Of a stretch of DNA of 6,679 nucleotides, positions 1-6,623 are shown piece after piece. The notes beneath the pieces are model-generated. The model worked only from the letters and a program-made list of their open reading frames with translations, had not been told where the DNA came from and searched no databases. The translations under genes and the position numbers were made by a program. Source of the DNA: an uncultured Christensenella sp. (lineage in GTDB: Bacteria > Bacillota > Clostridia > Christensenellales > UBA1242); NCBI GenBank assembly GCA_905203645.1, contig CAJKWP010000054.1:1-6679 (forward strand). Direction: 5' to 3'. Position 1 is the stretch's first letter. Each line of letters starts with the position of its first letter.

Positions 1-3000
1 AAATTTCCTTTTGATGAAAATTCACTTGAATACAAAAGTTTGTCAGTTTGTATTTGTGTTTGGTCTGTTTCACCAAGCAAAATATCATTTATGTATACAA
101 AATATTTTTCTGCATCGGTTACACTGTCCCAACTGATGGTAACTTGGGTTTGCATAATTGCATCTGTGCACGATACTTGCAAATTGGTTGGTGTTTCAAG
201 TTTTTGAAGTTCAACCAAATTTGAATATTCTCCGCAAAGATATCCAATGTCATCTTCTTGGCAGCCAAGTGTAAAATTGTTAACACAAGCGTTGATTTTT
301 GCGTTGTAAATTCCGCTTTGTTCAATAAATTCTTGAATTTGAAGATTTTTTGACAAATCCAAAGTATTTACGTATCCATTTGCGTTTTTTGCTGGAACAA
401 TCAATGAAAGTGTTTGTGATTGTGCATTTTCTATAATGATATTGTAATAATCGCACTTGTCAACAATGTCCCAACTGAGAATGTCACCATCAAAAGCAAA
501 ATTTGTAACAATGCCATGACGCAAAATTGTAAATGATGTTTTTTCGCTTGCAAGGTACATTTTTTGATTTTCAAGGTCAATTTTTCCTGAAAGTTGTAAT
601 TGCAAAGTTGTTTGAGTTGTTGATATCGCCGACAAGTCGTAAGGCAATGATGAAATTGTGCCATCTGCCTTTACACCGTTTGATGTTTCAAGTGCATATT
701 GTACGTCAAAATTTTCTTGCTTTGTATCAATGTTTATGTTTTCGATTTTTGCCAATCTTTGCAATGTTACAACAAGTCTGTCACTTGAAATATATTGTGG
801 ATTTTTTGCGATTATTGTTATTGTATAAGTTTTTACTTGTTGTAAATCTGATACTGATATTTCGGATATGTCTGTTGTCTGTTGTACGCCATCAACGTAA
901 ATTTCATAAGACAAAGCGTTTTCTACGTCTGAAAAGTCGATTTTTACTGTCAAATCGTCATCATCTTGTGATACAAAGTTTGTCAATGTTGGAGTTTGAA
1001 GTTTGTGGATTGTAAACAGGTTGCTTGGTTCAGATTTCAAATAACCTTTTGTTCTAACGCCAACTGTTTGGTCACCGGCTTTTGCAACAATCGAAACCGA
1101 CCATCCGTCACCCATTGCATCAACCATTTGTTTGTAAATTGGGTTTTGGTTCAAATCAATTTCATTTGACATTATTTCCATATCAAATTTTTCATTGTCT
1201 TTTGATATGTAAACTATATAAGATTTTGCATTTTCTGTAACATCCCAAGAAAGCACATAATCATTAAATACAACATTTTGAACAGTTGCAAGTTTTTCCA
1301 AAGTGAATATTGCTTCATCACTGTCCAAATAATATGGATTTGTGTTGTTATTTGCAACAAGTTGTACTTTGAGTGTATTTGAAACCAAAAATGCATAAGT
1401 ATTCAAATTTTCAACAAGTTGGTCATCTATATATGTTTTGCAAGCAGATATTTTGTTTTGATATTCTTGCAAGTCAATTTGAATTTGTTGTTCTTTTGAT
1501 ACAAATATATTTTCAATTGCTTTAAGTTTTTCGATAGTTATTGTTGTATTTTCGGATTTATACAAATTTCCGCCAGACAATGCATCGTTTGTTGAACTTT
1601 CTGCCCAGACTTGAAACTCATAAGTTTTTACGCCAGAAAGAAAACTTGATATATCGCAAACAAGGTTTTGATTGTCAAAACTTCCAATTTGAGCACCTTC
1701 ATAAAAAACGATGTATCTGTCAGCATTTTTTACTGGAGTTATTACAAGTGTTTTGTTTGTTTTGTCAAAAATTACATTTGGACTTTGAAGTTGCTCTTTT
1801 ATGCTAAATTCAACTTGTCCAAATTCAAGTGATGACAAATATGTCGAATTGTTGCCGATTGCTTTTACTTTGAAAGTATAATTTCCAAATTCAAGATTTG
1901 TTACGGCAAAATTGTTTGTACTTTCTTTTCCTTGCAAATATAATTGCCCATCTTTGTAAAGTTCATATTGATAGCAAATTGCATTTTGGATATTTTCCCA
2001 ATCAATTTGACTGTTATAAGTTGGATTGAGTTTTTCAAATCTTTCAACCGTAATTTCGGCACTCGTTGCATCTTCGCTCAAAACAAAATAGTTTGGTCTG
2101 CTGTCAAAATCATAGTCGTGACTTACAATTTTTATATTTTTTGTGCCACTTGCAAATATAGCGTCGGTATTTTGTTCAAGTGAAAATTTTGCACCAGTTG
2201 AAGTTTTTTCAAATGTTCCATTTGTTAAAACATTGTCAACATAAATATCGTAACTGTATCCATCCATTACTCCATCAAAAAGTATAATACTTTTGTTATT
2301 TTCGGTTTGATGGGTAAGATTTTGAACAGCACCGAGTTTTTTTACAAAAATACTTGCTGATAAATCACTTTGTATTTGATTGAGCACTTTTGTTTTGTTT
2401 TGTGCGTATATTTCGTAAATGCCAACGTTTTGCTCAAATTGATGTGTAAATCCCTCGATATTTGTTTGGGTCGTTTGATTTGTAATCAAATTTTTCACAA
2501 ATATTGTGACATTTTGCAAGTCAGAAGTGATTGTTTTTGTTGTTTTGTCAAAAGTAAGTGTTGGTGTTTTGAGTTTTTCAACTTTGACAAAATCAGAATA
2601 AGCACTGTCAAAAGCGTATTCATTTCCAACAGCTTTTACTTGGATGTAGTACTCGCCATGGGTTTTGTTTTCAAGTGAATACTCACCTGTGGTATTGTCA
2701 ATTTCGATTGGTTGTTCATCAAGTGCTGACCTTACACTTATTTTGTACCCTGTCGCCAAAGCTTGTTGTGTGCGTTCAAAACTTATCACACCATTTTCAA
2801 CTGCGTTTATTGTTGGAACAGCAAGTCTTGTAATAACCAATGTTTGACTTGGTTTTGACAAAAACTCGCCATCAACAGCGGATACTTTGAGTGAATAACT
2901 TTTTACTTGTTCAAAATTGAGTTTGATACTTTTTTCATTTGCAGTTAAAACCAAATCATCAACTTGAACGGCAAATTTTGTGTAATCACTTTGCCAACTG

Positions 3001-3323
3001 AGAGTACTTGTTACCTTTTCAAATTGAATATTCGTTGGTGTTGACAAAATTTTGAAGGCAAGTGCATCGCTTGTATCCGAATTTAAAAAGCCATCTTTTT
3101 TTGCGGTCACGCGTACACTATACTCGCCATTGTCTTCAAAAATAACAAAATTTTCTGTACTTTCAATTCTTTCGGTTTGATTGTCTTTTGTTATCGAAAT
3201 TTCATAACTGTCGGCATAAACATTTTGTCCGTCAATCGTTTTCACTGCCCTGTTCCAAGAAAGTTTGCCTGTCATGGAATCAAAAGCAAGATTTGATATT
3301 TTTTCAAATTGTTCTTTTGGTGC
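1..3323 (-). repeat. Array of 12 complete plus 1 partial FN3-like protein repeats
   Basis: A recurring linker (K/R-L-x-T/A-P/I/V, for example KLKTPTL, KLQTPTL, KLETPTN, RLAVPTI, KLATVQN) marks unit starts at residues about 104, 196, 267, 351, 430, 529, 611, 700, 778, 875, 958, 1036 and 1142. These correspond to minus-strand bases about 3323, 3047, 2834, 2582, 2345, 2048, 1802, 1535, 1301, 1010, 761, 527 and 209. Unit lengths run from 71 to 106 residues, with a mean of about 86, close to the FN3 domain size. The core Trp is kept in units 1, 2, 6, 9, 12 and 13 and replaced by other residues elsewhere. The units are strongly diverged at both protein and DNA level, so this is an old array rather than a fresh tandem duplication. 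Exact borders are approximate. Confidence 0.8.
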
Positions 3324-3632
3324 ACTTACGTTTATCGTAAGATATGAGTTTTGATTTTGCACAGTTGCCTGCACAAAAGCATTTCCTGCACCGACTGCAA
3401 CTGCTTTTCTTCCACGTATCAAAACGACATCTTCATTAAGCGAACAATACTGCACATCGGTTACTTTTGCATTTTCTATATTCAGCAAAGAATCCAGCGA
3501 AAGTTCTTCGCTGATTTCCAACGAAACAGATTTTTCACTCCACGTTATTTTTGGTTTCGTATTGTCGCAGGCAAAAAACAGCATACTGCATGCCAAGACA
3601 ACTATTCCAGCCAAAATCTTTTTTATCTTCAT
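1..3632 (-). CDS. Giant surface lipoprotein with tandem fibronectin-III-like repeats (partial, C-terminus beyond window)
   Basis: Translating the minus strand from the ATG at 3632 gives 1210 codons with no stop or frameshift, still open at base 1. The ATG follows AAGGTG with 6 bases between, which supports this start. Residues 1-22 form a lipoprotein signal: a KIKK basic end, a hydrophobic core and LFFAC with Cys22 as the likely lipidated residue. Residues about 34-103 resemble a Big_2-type bacterial Ig-like domain (pattern N-E-D-V ... A-V-A-V-G-A-G-N-A ... L-T-I-N-V). The remainder is a chain of divergent beta-sandwich units resembling fibronectin III: LSW near the start (W126, W213, W796, W1054, W1168), then Y-x-x-Y, and Y-x-x-x-V-x-A near the end. 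The composition is rich in Asn, Gln, Lys and Thr. No enzymatic domain, sortase signal or transmembrane helix after the signal is visible. Binding or adhesion, or presenting a C-terminal domain outside this window, is inference. The specific function is unknown. Confidence 0.9.
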   Translation of the reverse strand, partial: MKIKKILAGIVVLACSMLFFACDNTKPKITWSEKSVSLEISEELSLDSLLNIENAKVTDVQYCSLNEDVVLIRGRKAVAVGAGNAFVQATVQNQNSYLTINVSAPKEQFEKISNLAFDSMTGKLSWNRAVKTIDGQNVYADSYEISITKDNQTERIESTENFVIFEDNGEYSVRVTAKKDGFLNSDTSDALAFKILSTPTNIQFEKVTSTLSWQSDYTKFAVQVDDLVLTANEKSIKLNFEQVKSYSLKVSAVDGEFLSKPSQTLVITRLAVPTINAVENGVISFERTQQALATGYKISVRSALDEQPIEIDNTTGEYSLENKTHGEYYIQVKAVGNEYAFDSAYSDFVKVEKLKTPTLTFDKTTKTITSDLQNVTIFVKNLITNQTTQTNIEGFTHQFEQNVGIYEIYAQNKTKVLNQIQSDLSASIFVKKLGAVQNLTHQTENNKSIILFDGVMDGYSYDIYVDNVLTNGTFEKTSTGAKFSLEQNTDAIFASGTKNIKIVSHDYDFDSRPNYFVLSEDATSAEITVERFEKLNPTYNSQIDWENIQNAICYQYELYKDGQLYLQGKESTNNFAVTNLEFGNYTFKVKAIGNNSTYLSSLEFGQVEFSIKEQLQSPNVIFDKTNKTLVITPVKNADRYIVFYEGAQIGSFDNQNLVCDISSFLSGVKTYEFQVWAESSTNDALSGGNLYKSENTTITIEKLKAIENIFVSKEQQIQIDLQEYQNKISACKTYIDDQLVENLNTYAFLVSNTLKVQLVANNNTNPYYLDSDEAIFTLEKLATVQNVVFNDYVLSWDVTENAKSYIVYISKDNEKFDMEIMSNEIDLNQNPIYKQMVDAMGDGWSVSIVAKAGDQTVGVRTKGYLKSEPSNLFTIHKLQTPTLTNFVSQDDDDLTVKIDFSDVENALSYEIYVDGVQQTTDISEISVSDLQQVKTYTITIIAKNPQYISSDRLVVTLQRLAKIENINIDTKQENFDVQYALETSNGVKADGTISSLPYDLSAISTTQTTLQLQLSGKIDLENQKMYLASEKTSFTILRHGIVTNFAFDGDILSWDIVDKCDYYNIIIENAQSQTLSLIVPAKNANGYVNTLDLSKNLQIQEFIEQSGIYNAKINACVNNFTLGCQEDDIGYLCGEYSNLVELQKLETPTNLQVSCTDAIMQTQVTISWDSVTDAEKYFVYINDILLGETDQTQIQTDKLLYSSEFSSKGN
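3324..3533 (-). other. Big_2-like bacterial Ig-fold domain at the lipoprotein N-terminus
   Basis: Residues about 34-103 do not share the linker or LSW pattern of the downstream repeats. Instead they show the typical Big_2 run: a polar beta-strand lead (S-V-S-L-E-I), then N-E-D-V-V, then a basic R-G-R-K turn followed by A-V-A-V-G-A-G-N-A, and a closing L-T-I-N-V strand before the first FN3-like linker. Big_2 domains are common in bacterial surface proteins, usually as spacer or adhesion modules. The call rests on pattern recognition only, so it is moderate. Confidence 0.55.
3567..3632 (-). other. Lipoprotein (Sec/SPII) signal peptide of the giant repeat protein
   Basis: Residues 1-22 begin with a short basic stretch (K2, K4, K5), continue with about 16 hydrophobic residues and end at L-F-F-A-C22, followed by polar D-N-T-K. 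This fits the relaxed lipobox, with Ala at -1 and Phe at -2 and -3. The family rule is that prolipoprotein diacylglyceryl transferase lipidates the Cys and signal peptidase II cuts before it, leaving the protein tethered to the outer face of the cytoplasmic membrane. An alternative Cys15 (V-L-A-C) lies inside the hydrophobic core and is less likely. Confidence 0.8.
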
Positions 3633-3640
3633 AATTTACA

Positions 3641-3646
3641 CCTTCA
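3641..3646 (-). promoter_or_regulatory. Ribosome binding site of the lipoprotein gene
   Basis: The minus strand reads TGAAGGTG then TAAATT then ATG. The AAGGTG core pairs well with the 16S anti-Shine-Dalgarno sequence at a spacing of 6 bases and fixes the start at 3632. Its first bases touch the right arm of an A/T inverted repeat at 3644-3660. Confidence 0.7.
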
Positions 3647-3660
3647 AAATATCATTTTGA
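3644..3660. repeat. Short perfect inverted repeat just upstream of the lipoprotein RBS
   Basis: TCAAAAT and ATTTTGA form a perfect 7-bp palindromic pair around a 3-base centre. Each arm contains only one G or C, so an RNA stem would be weak. On the minus strand no T-run follows, which argues against a terminator for tpiA. It could be a protein-binding half-site pair or chance in A/T-rich DNA. Confidence 0.3.
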
Positions 3661-3678
3661 TTTTCATTTTTTTTGACT

Positions 3679-4425
3679 TTATTTAAAATTTACCAATTTT
3701 GCAAAACTTTCTGCTTGCAAACTTGCACTTCCCACAAGTCCGCCGTTTATGTTTGAAAGCGACAAAAATTGCTTTGCATTCTCACCCTTCAAACTGCCAC
3801 CGTACAAAATGCAAAGATTTTTGCCAGCTTTTTCGGAAAAGTTTTGTGTGATTATTTCACGAACAAATTTGCATACTTCGTCAACTTGTTTTGTTGTTGG
3901 TGTGACACCTGTGCCAATAGCCCATACTGGTTCGTATGCAACGATTATGCTTTTGATTTCATTTTCGTAAAGTCCAGCCAAACAACCTTCGAGTTGTGCT
4001 TTCAGGATTGTGTTTGTCTTATTGTTGTCACGCTCAGATTTTGTTTCACCAATGCAAAGCACAGGCTTGATACCATATTTCAAAAGCAACTTAATTTTTT
4101 GATTTATTTGTTTGTTTGTTTCATTGAAGTATTGTCTGCGTTCACTGTGTCCAACCAAAACAAAATCACATTCAAGTTCTTTAAGCATCTTTGCGCTTAT
4201 CTCACCTGTGTACGCACCGTTTTCCGCTTGATGAACGTTTTGCGCACCGACTTTTATTTTTGTGTCGAAAAGCATGTCTTTTGCAAGTGGCAAATCTGTA
4301 AATGGAAAACTTATTCCAATTTTGTTTTGAGAATTTGCAACAAGTGGCAAAAGTTCTGCAAGATATTGCTTGCATTCTTCTTGCGTAAAATTCATCTTCA
4401 AATTTGCAATGATATATTTTTTCAT
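3679..4425 (-). CDS. tpiA: Triosephosphate isomerase
   Basis: This cytoplasmic TIM-barrel enzyme interconverts dihydroxyacetone phosphate and glyceraldehyde 3-phosphate in glycolysis and gluconeogenesis. The 248-residue product matches the usual 245-255. Visible catalytic residues are Asn8 and Lys10 (in ANLKMN), His93 (GHSERR) and the base Glu165 (AYEPVWAIGTG). The phosphate-binding ends YGGS (208-211) and GGLVGSASL (228-236) are present. The ATG at 4425 was chosen because GGAGG lies 4 bases upstream and the protein then begins MKKYIIANLKMN, as the family does. An in-frame TTG at 4440 would add five residues, consume the RBS and overlap the pgk stop. The pgk stop is 11 bases upstream, which suggests translational coupling. 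Oddities are Leu instead of the usual Trp in the GNWKMN motif, Ser in VGSASL, and a changed loop-6 tip (GTGVTPT). All catalytic residues are intact. Confidence 0.97.
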   Translation of the reverse strand: MKKYIIANLKMNFTQEECKQYLAELLPLVANSQNKIGISFPFTDLPLAKDMLFDTKIKVGAQNVHQAENGAYTGEISAKMLKELECDFVLVGHSERRQYFNETNKQINQKIKLLLKYGIKPVLCIGETKSERDNNKTNTILKAQLEGCLAGLYENEIKSIIVAYEPVWAIGTGVTPTTKQVDEVCKFVREIITQNFSEKAGKNLCILYGGSLKGENAKQFLSLSNINGGLVGSASLQAESFAKLVNFK

Positions 4426-4429
4426 AATG

Positions 4430-4434
4430 CCTCC
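4430..4434 (-). promoter_or_regulatory. Ribosome binding site deciding the tpiA start
   Basis: GGAGG lies between the pgk stop codon (TGA, 4439-4437) and the ATG at 4425, with a short 4-base spacing. It decides in favour of the 4425 ATG over the in-frame TTG at 4440, and suggests that ribosomes ending pgk reinitiate on tpiA. Confidence 0.75.
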
Positions 4435-4436
4435 AA

Positions 4437-5615
4437 TCAAATATTGTCAATCACTTCAACACCAGGCAATGGTTTGCCTTCAAGCATTTGAAGCGAAGCA
4501 CCACCACCAGTTGAAATGTGAGTAATCTTTTTTGTTTTTCCAAGTCTGTGAACTGCAGCAATACTGTCGCCTCCACCAACGATTGTTTTTCCTTTTACCC
4601 TCGCAACTGCTTTCGCAATTTTTTCGGTTCCTTTTGAAAAGTTTTCGAATTCGAATACACCCAATGGTCCGTTCCAAACAACAGTTTTTGCTTTTTTGAG
4701 TTCATTTTTGAAAAGCTTTATTGTCTTTGGACCAATGTCCAGTCCCATCATATTATCTGGTATATCTCCCTTTATTTTGATTGCCTTCGCAGTTGGGCTG
4801 AAAACCGAAGCACAAAGGTTGTCAATGGGAAGCAAAATTTTTACTTTGCGCTTTTCCGCTTCTGCAAGCATTTGACCGGCAAGTTCAACCTTTTCTTCAT
4901 CAACCATGCTCTGTCCAACCTTTACACCTTTTGCTTTCAAAAATGTATAGGCCATACCTCCCCCTATACAAATTGTGTCAACTTTTTTCAAAAGATTCAA
5001 AACGACATAAATTTTGTCTGCGACTTTGGCACCACCCAAAATGGCGACAAATGGTCTTTGTGGATTTTCCAAAGTTGAAAGGATTGTGTTAACTTCCTTT
5101 CCCATCAAAAACCCGACCGCATTTGGAAGAAGTTTTGGAACGCCAACAATCGAAGCATGGTTGCGGTGTGCTGTCCCAAAAGCATCATTGACATAAACAT
5201 CTGCCATTGAAGCAAGTTTTTGTGCAAGTTCGGGATCATTGTTTTCCTCACCTTTCAAAAACCTTATATTCTCCAACAGCAAAATTTCGCCTACATTCAA
5301 TTTTTTTGCTTTTTCCATTGCATCAGGACCAACGATATCTTTGCCAAAGTATATCTTGTTTATCAAAAGGTCAACCAAGCGTTTTGCCACTGGCATAAGC
5401 GAATACTTCATGTTAAATTCGCCTTTAGGTCTTCCAAGGTGCGAACAAATAATCAACCTTGCACCTTTGCTGAGCAAATACTTGATTGTGGGAAGAGCAG
5501 CAATAATCCTTGTATCGTCAGTAATGTTGCCGTTGTCGTCAAGTGGTACATTGAAATCAACGCGTAAAAATACTCGTTTACCCTTTACATCAATGTCCTC
5601 GATTGTTCTTTTCAT
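4437..5615 (-). CDS. pgk: Phosphoglycerate kinase
   Basis: This enzyme catalyses 1,3-bisphosphoglycerate + ADP to 3-phosphoglycerate + ATP, the first ATP-yielding step of lower glycolysis; it is a cytoplasmic monomer. The 392 residues are the normal full length. Motifs appear in order. The N-terminal domain, which binds the phosphoglycerate, has RVDFNVP (18-24), SHLGRPKG (58-65), ENIRF (115-119) and NDAFGTAHR (143-151). The C-terminal nucleotide domain has LGGAKVADK (193-201), GGGMAYTF (218-225), WNGPLGVFE (314-322), GGGDS (347-351) and STGGGASL (368-375). Arg18, Asp20, Asn22 and the basic substrate-site residues are present. The start at 5615 is supported by AAGGAG 6 bases upstream. dus ends 81 bases upstream and tpiA begins 11 bases after the stop, so pgk-tpiA is almost certainly one transcription unit. 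One local departure is LPIDNLCAS (262-270), where relatives usually have LPxDVVVAD. Confidence 0.98.
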   Translation of the reverse strand: MKRTIEDIDVKGKRVFLRVDFNVPLDDNGNITDDTRIIAALPTIKYLLSKGARLIICSHLGRPKGEFNMKYSLMPVAKRLVDLLINKIYFGKDIVGPDAMEKAKKLNVGEILLLENIRFLKGEENNDPELAQKLASMADVYVNDAFGTAHRNHASIVGVPKLLPNAVGFLMGKEVNTILSTLENPQRPFVAILGGAKVADKIYVVLNLLKKVDTICIGGGMAYTFLKAKGVKVGQSMVDEEKVELAGQMLAEAEKRKVKILLPIDNLCASVFSPTAKAIKIKGDIPDNMMGLDIGPKTIKLFKNELKKAKTVVWNGPLGVFEFENFSKGTEKIAKAVARVKGKTIVGGGDSIAAVHRLGKTKKITHISTGGGASLQMLEGKPLPGVEVIDNI

Positions 5616-5621
5616 AATCTT

Positions 5622-5627
5622 CTCCTT
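5622..5627 (-). promoter_or_regulatory. Ribosome binding site of pgk
   Basis: A near-consensus AAGGAG lies 6 bases before the pgk ATG. It is the strongest Shine-Dalgarno site in the window, as expected for a highly expressed glycolytic gene, and contrasts with the absence of any such site before dus. Confidence 0.8.
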
Positions 5628-5674
5628 AAAAAAAATTCTTCTTCAAGTGTATGTTATCACAAAAGTATGTAAAA

Positions 5675-5700
5675 TTAAAAACAAAAAAACGTGTTTTTAA
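5675..5700. other. A/T-rich inverted repeat at the dus stop codon, possible weak terminator
   Basis: TTAAAAAC and GTTTTTAA are exact complements of 8 bases separated by a 10-base loop that contains a T-run when read on the minus strand. The arm nearest dus includes the dus stop codon. The stem has only one G-C pair, and the downstream tract TTTTACATACTTTT is interrupted, so this is not a standard intrinsic terminator. It may cause partial termination or pausing between dus and pgk, or be chance in A/T-rich DNA. Confidence 0.25.
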
Positions 5701-6617
5701 CTTTCAGTTAAACATTTTTTCAAAATATCCAATATTTCATCAACATTTTCCATTGTGCATATTTGAAGTTTGACTTGATTATTTTTTGTACCTTTCAGAT
5801 ACCAAAGCAAATGTTTTCGCATATATTTTGTCAAAAATTGGTCTGGGTACATGGTTCTTAAAAGTTCAATGTGTTTTTTGACAATTTCAAATTTGCTTGG
5901 ATAAGGAATATTTTTGATTTTTGCAAATATTTCGGGATTGCCAAGTGCACCACGTCCAATCATCACGCCGTCAACACCTGTTTGGCGCATGGCAAGATAG
6001 GACTTTAAATCTTTTACGTCACCATTGCCTACAACAGGAATTTTTACGCATGCTTTTATTTTTGCAATTTGCTCCAAGTTTACGTTGCCACTGTAACCAT
6101 CTTGTTTTGTTCTGCCATGTACAGTCAAAAAATCAACACCAGCATCTTCAAGCACTCTTGCGATTTCTGCACCCACAAAGTTGTCTTTTTGTATGCCAAG
6201 TCTTATTTTTGCACTTACGATTTTGTCACAGGATTTACGCACTGCATTTGCAAGACTGTAAACAAGTGCTGGCTTGTCCAAAAGTGCACTGCCTTGATTG
6301 TTGCAAAAAATCTTTGGTGCTGGGCATCCAAAGTTCATGTCAATTATATCAAAATCATTCAAATACTTTTTTACAACCTGAGAATAAACTTCGGGTTCAT
6401 TTCCAAATATTTGAACAATTTTTGGTTTTTCATTGTCCATGCAAAAAAGCATTTTGCTTGTCTTTTGACTGTCGTACAAAAGTCCTTTCGCGCTTACCAT
6501 TTCGGTGCAAGTAAAATCGGCACCGCAATCTTTTGCAATACTGCGAAATGCAAAGTCGGTTACACCTGCCATTGGTGCCAAAAATAATGGGTTGTTTGCA
6601 AACATTTTTTTAATCAT
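5697..6617 (-). CDS. dusB: tRNA-dihydrouridine synthase, DusB type
   Basis: This FMN-dependent enzyme uses NADPH to reduce specific uridines in the tRNA D-loop to dihydrouridine. The 306-residue protein has the Dus TIM barrel followed by the helical C-terminal tRNA-binding region. Visible motifs are APMAGVTD (14-21, FMN site), TEMVSAKGL (38-46), QIFG (69-72), DMNFGCPAPKI (93-103) with catalytic Cys98, AKIRLG (136-141), VHGRT (166-170), GNGD (197-200), GVMIGRGALGNP (217-228) and MRKHLLWYLKG (266-276). GCPAPK and the length favour the DusB branch; the exact target uridines cannot be read from sequence. The first ATG (6617) and a second at codon 5 both lack a Shine-Dalgarno sequence, while a good -10 box ends 6 bases before 6617. 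The mRNA may therefore be leaderless, starting at this ATG. Homology begins at about residue 9, so either ATG is compatible. Confidence 0.94.
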   Translation of the reverse strand: MIKKMFANNPLFLAPMAGVTDFAFRSIAKDCGADFTCTEMVSAKGLLYDSQKTSKMLFCMDNEKPKIVQIFGNEPEVYSQVVKKYLNDFDIIDMNFGCPAPKIFCNNQGSALLDKPALVYSLANAVRKSCDKIVSAKIRLGIQKDNFVGAEIARVLEDAGVDFLTVHGRTKQDGYSGNVNLEQIAKIKACVKIPVVGNGDVKDLKSYLAMRQTGVDGVMIGRGALGNPEIFAKIKNIPYPSKFEIVKKHIELLRTMYPDQFLTKYMRKHLLWYLKGTKNNQVKLQICTMENVDEILDILKKCLTES

Positions 6618-6623
6618 ATTTTT

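Noticed and set aside
533..1015. A 160-codon open frame on the plus strand opposite the lipoprotein
   Set aside because: It lies antisense to the continuous lipoprotein frame, its Leu/Phe/Cys/His-rich product resembles no known protein, and it reflects the antisense of Lys/Gln/Asn/Glu-rich coding. The same holds for the other plus-strand frames across the window.
1..3323. CRISPR array or DNA-level tandem repeat in the lipoprotein region
   Set aside because: The periodicity exists only at protein level, with unit lengths varying from 71 to 106 residues. No exact direct DNA repeats with constant spacing were seen.
3644..3678. Intrinsic terminator after tpiA
   Set aside because: The stem has one G-C pair. 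On the minus strand the A-run comes before it and no T-run follows, so the order is wrong for termination of tpiA.
4426..4440. Alternative tpiA start at an in-frame TTG (4440) that overlaps the pgk stop
   Set aside because: It would put the GGAGG ribosome site inside the coding region and add MIGGI before the conserved N-terminus. The ATG at 4425 fits both the RBS and the family.
3769..4491. A 240-codon open frame on the plus strand over tpiA
   Set aside because: It is the antisense shadow of a certain tpiA gene. The product is Phe/Cys-rich with no domain pattern, and no RBS fits.
5616..5696. A separate promoter for pgk in the 81-base spacer (TTTACA ... GATAAC or TAACAT)
   Set aside because: Candidate -35 and -10 boxes have the wrong spacing (about 10 to 11 bases) or poor matches. 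A promoter here cannot be excluded but is not supported.
5239..5700. A 153-codon open frame on the plus strand over pgk
   Set aside because: It is the antisense shadow of pgk. It shows no recognisable motif and no promoter or RBS support.
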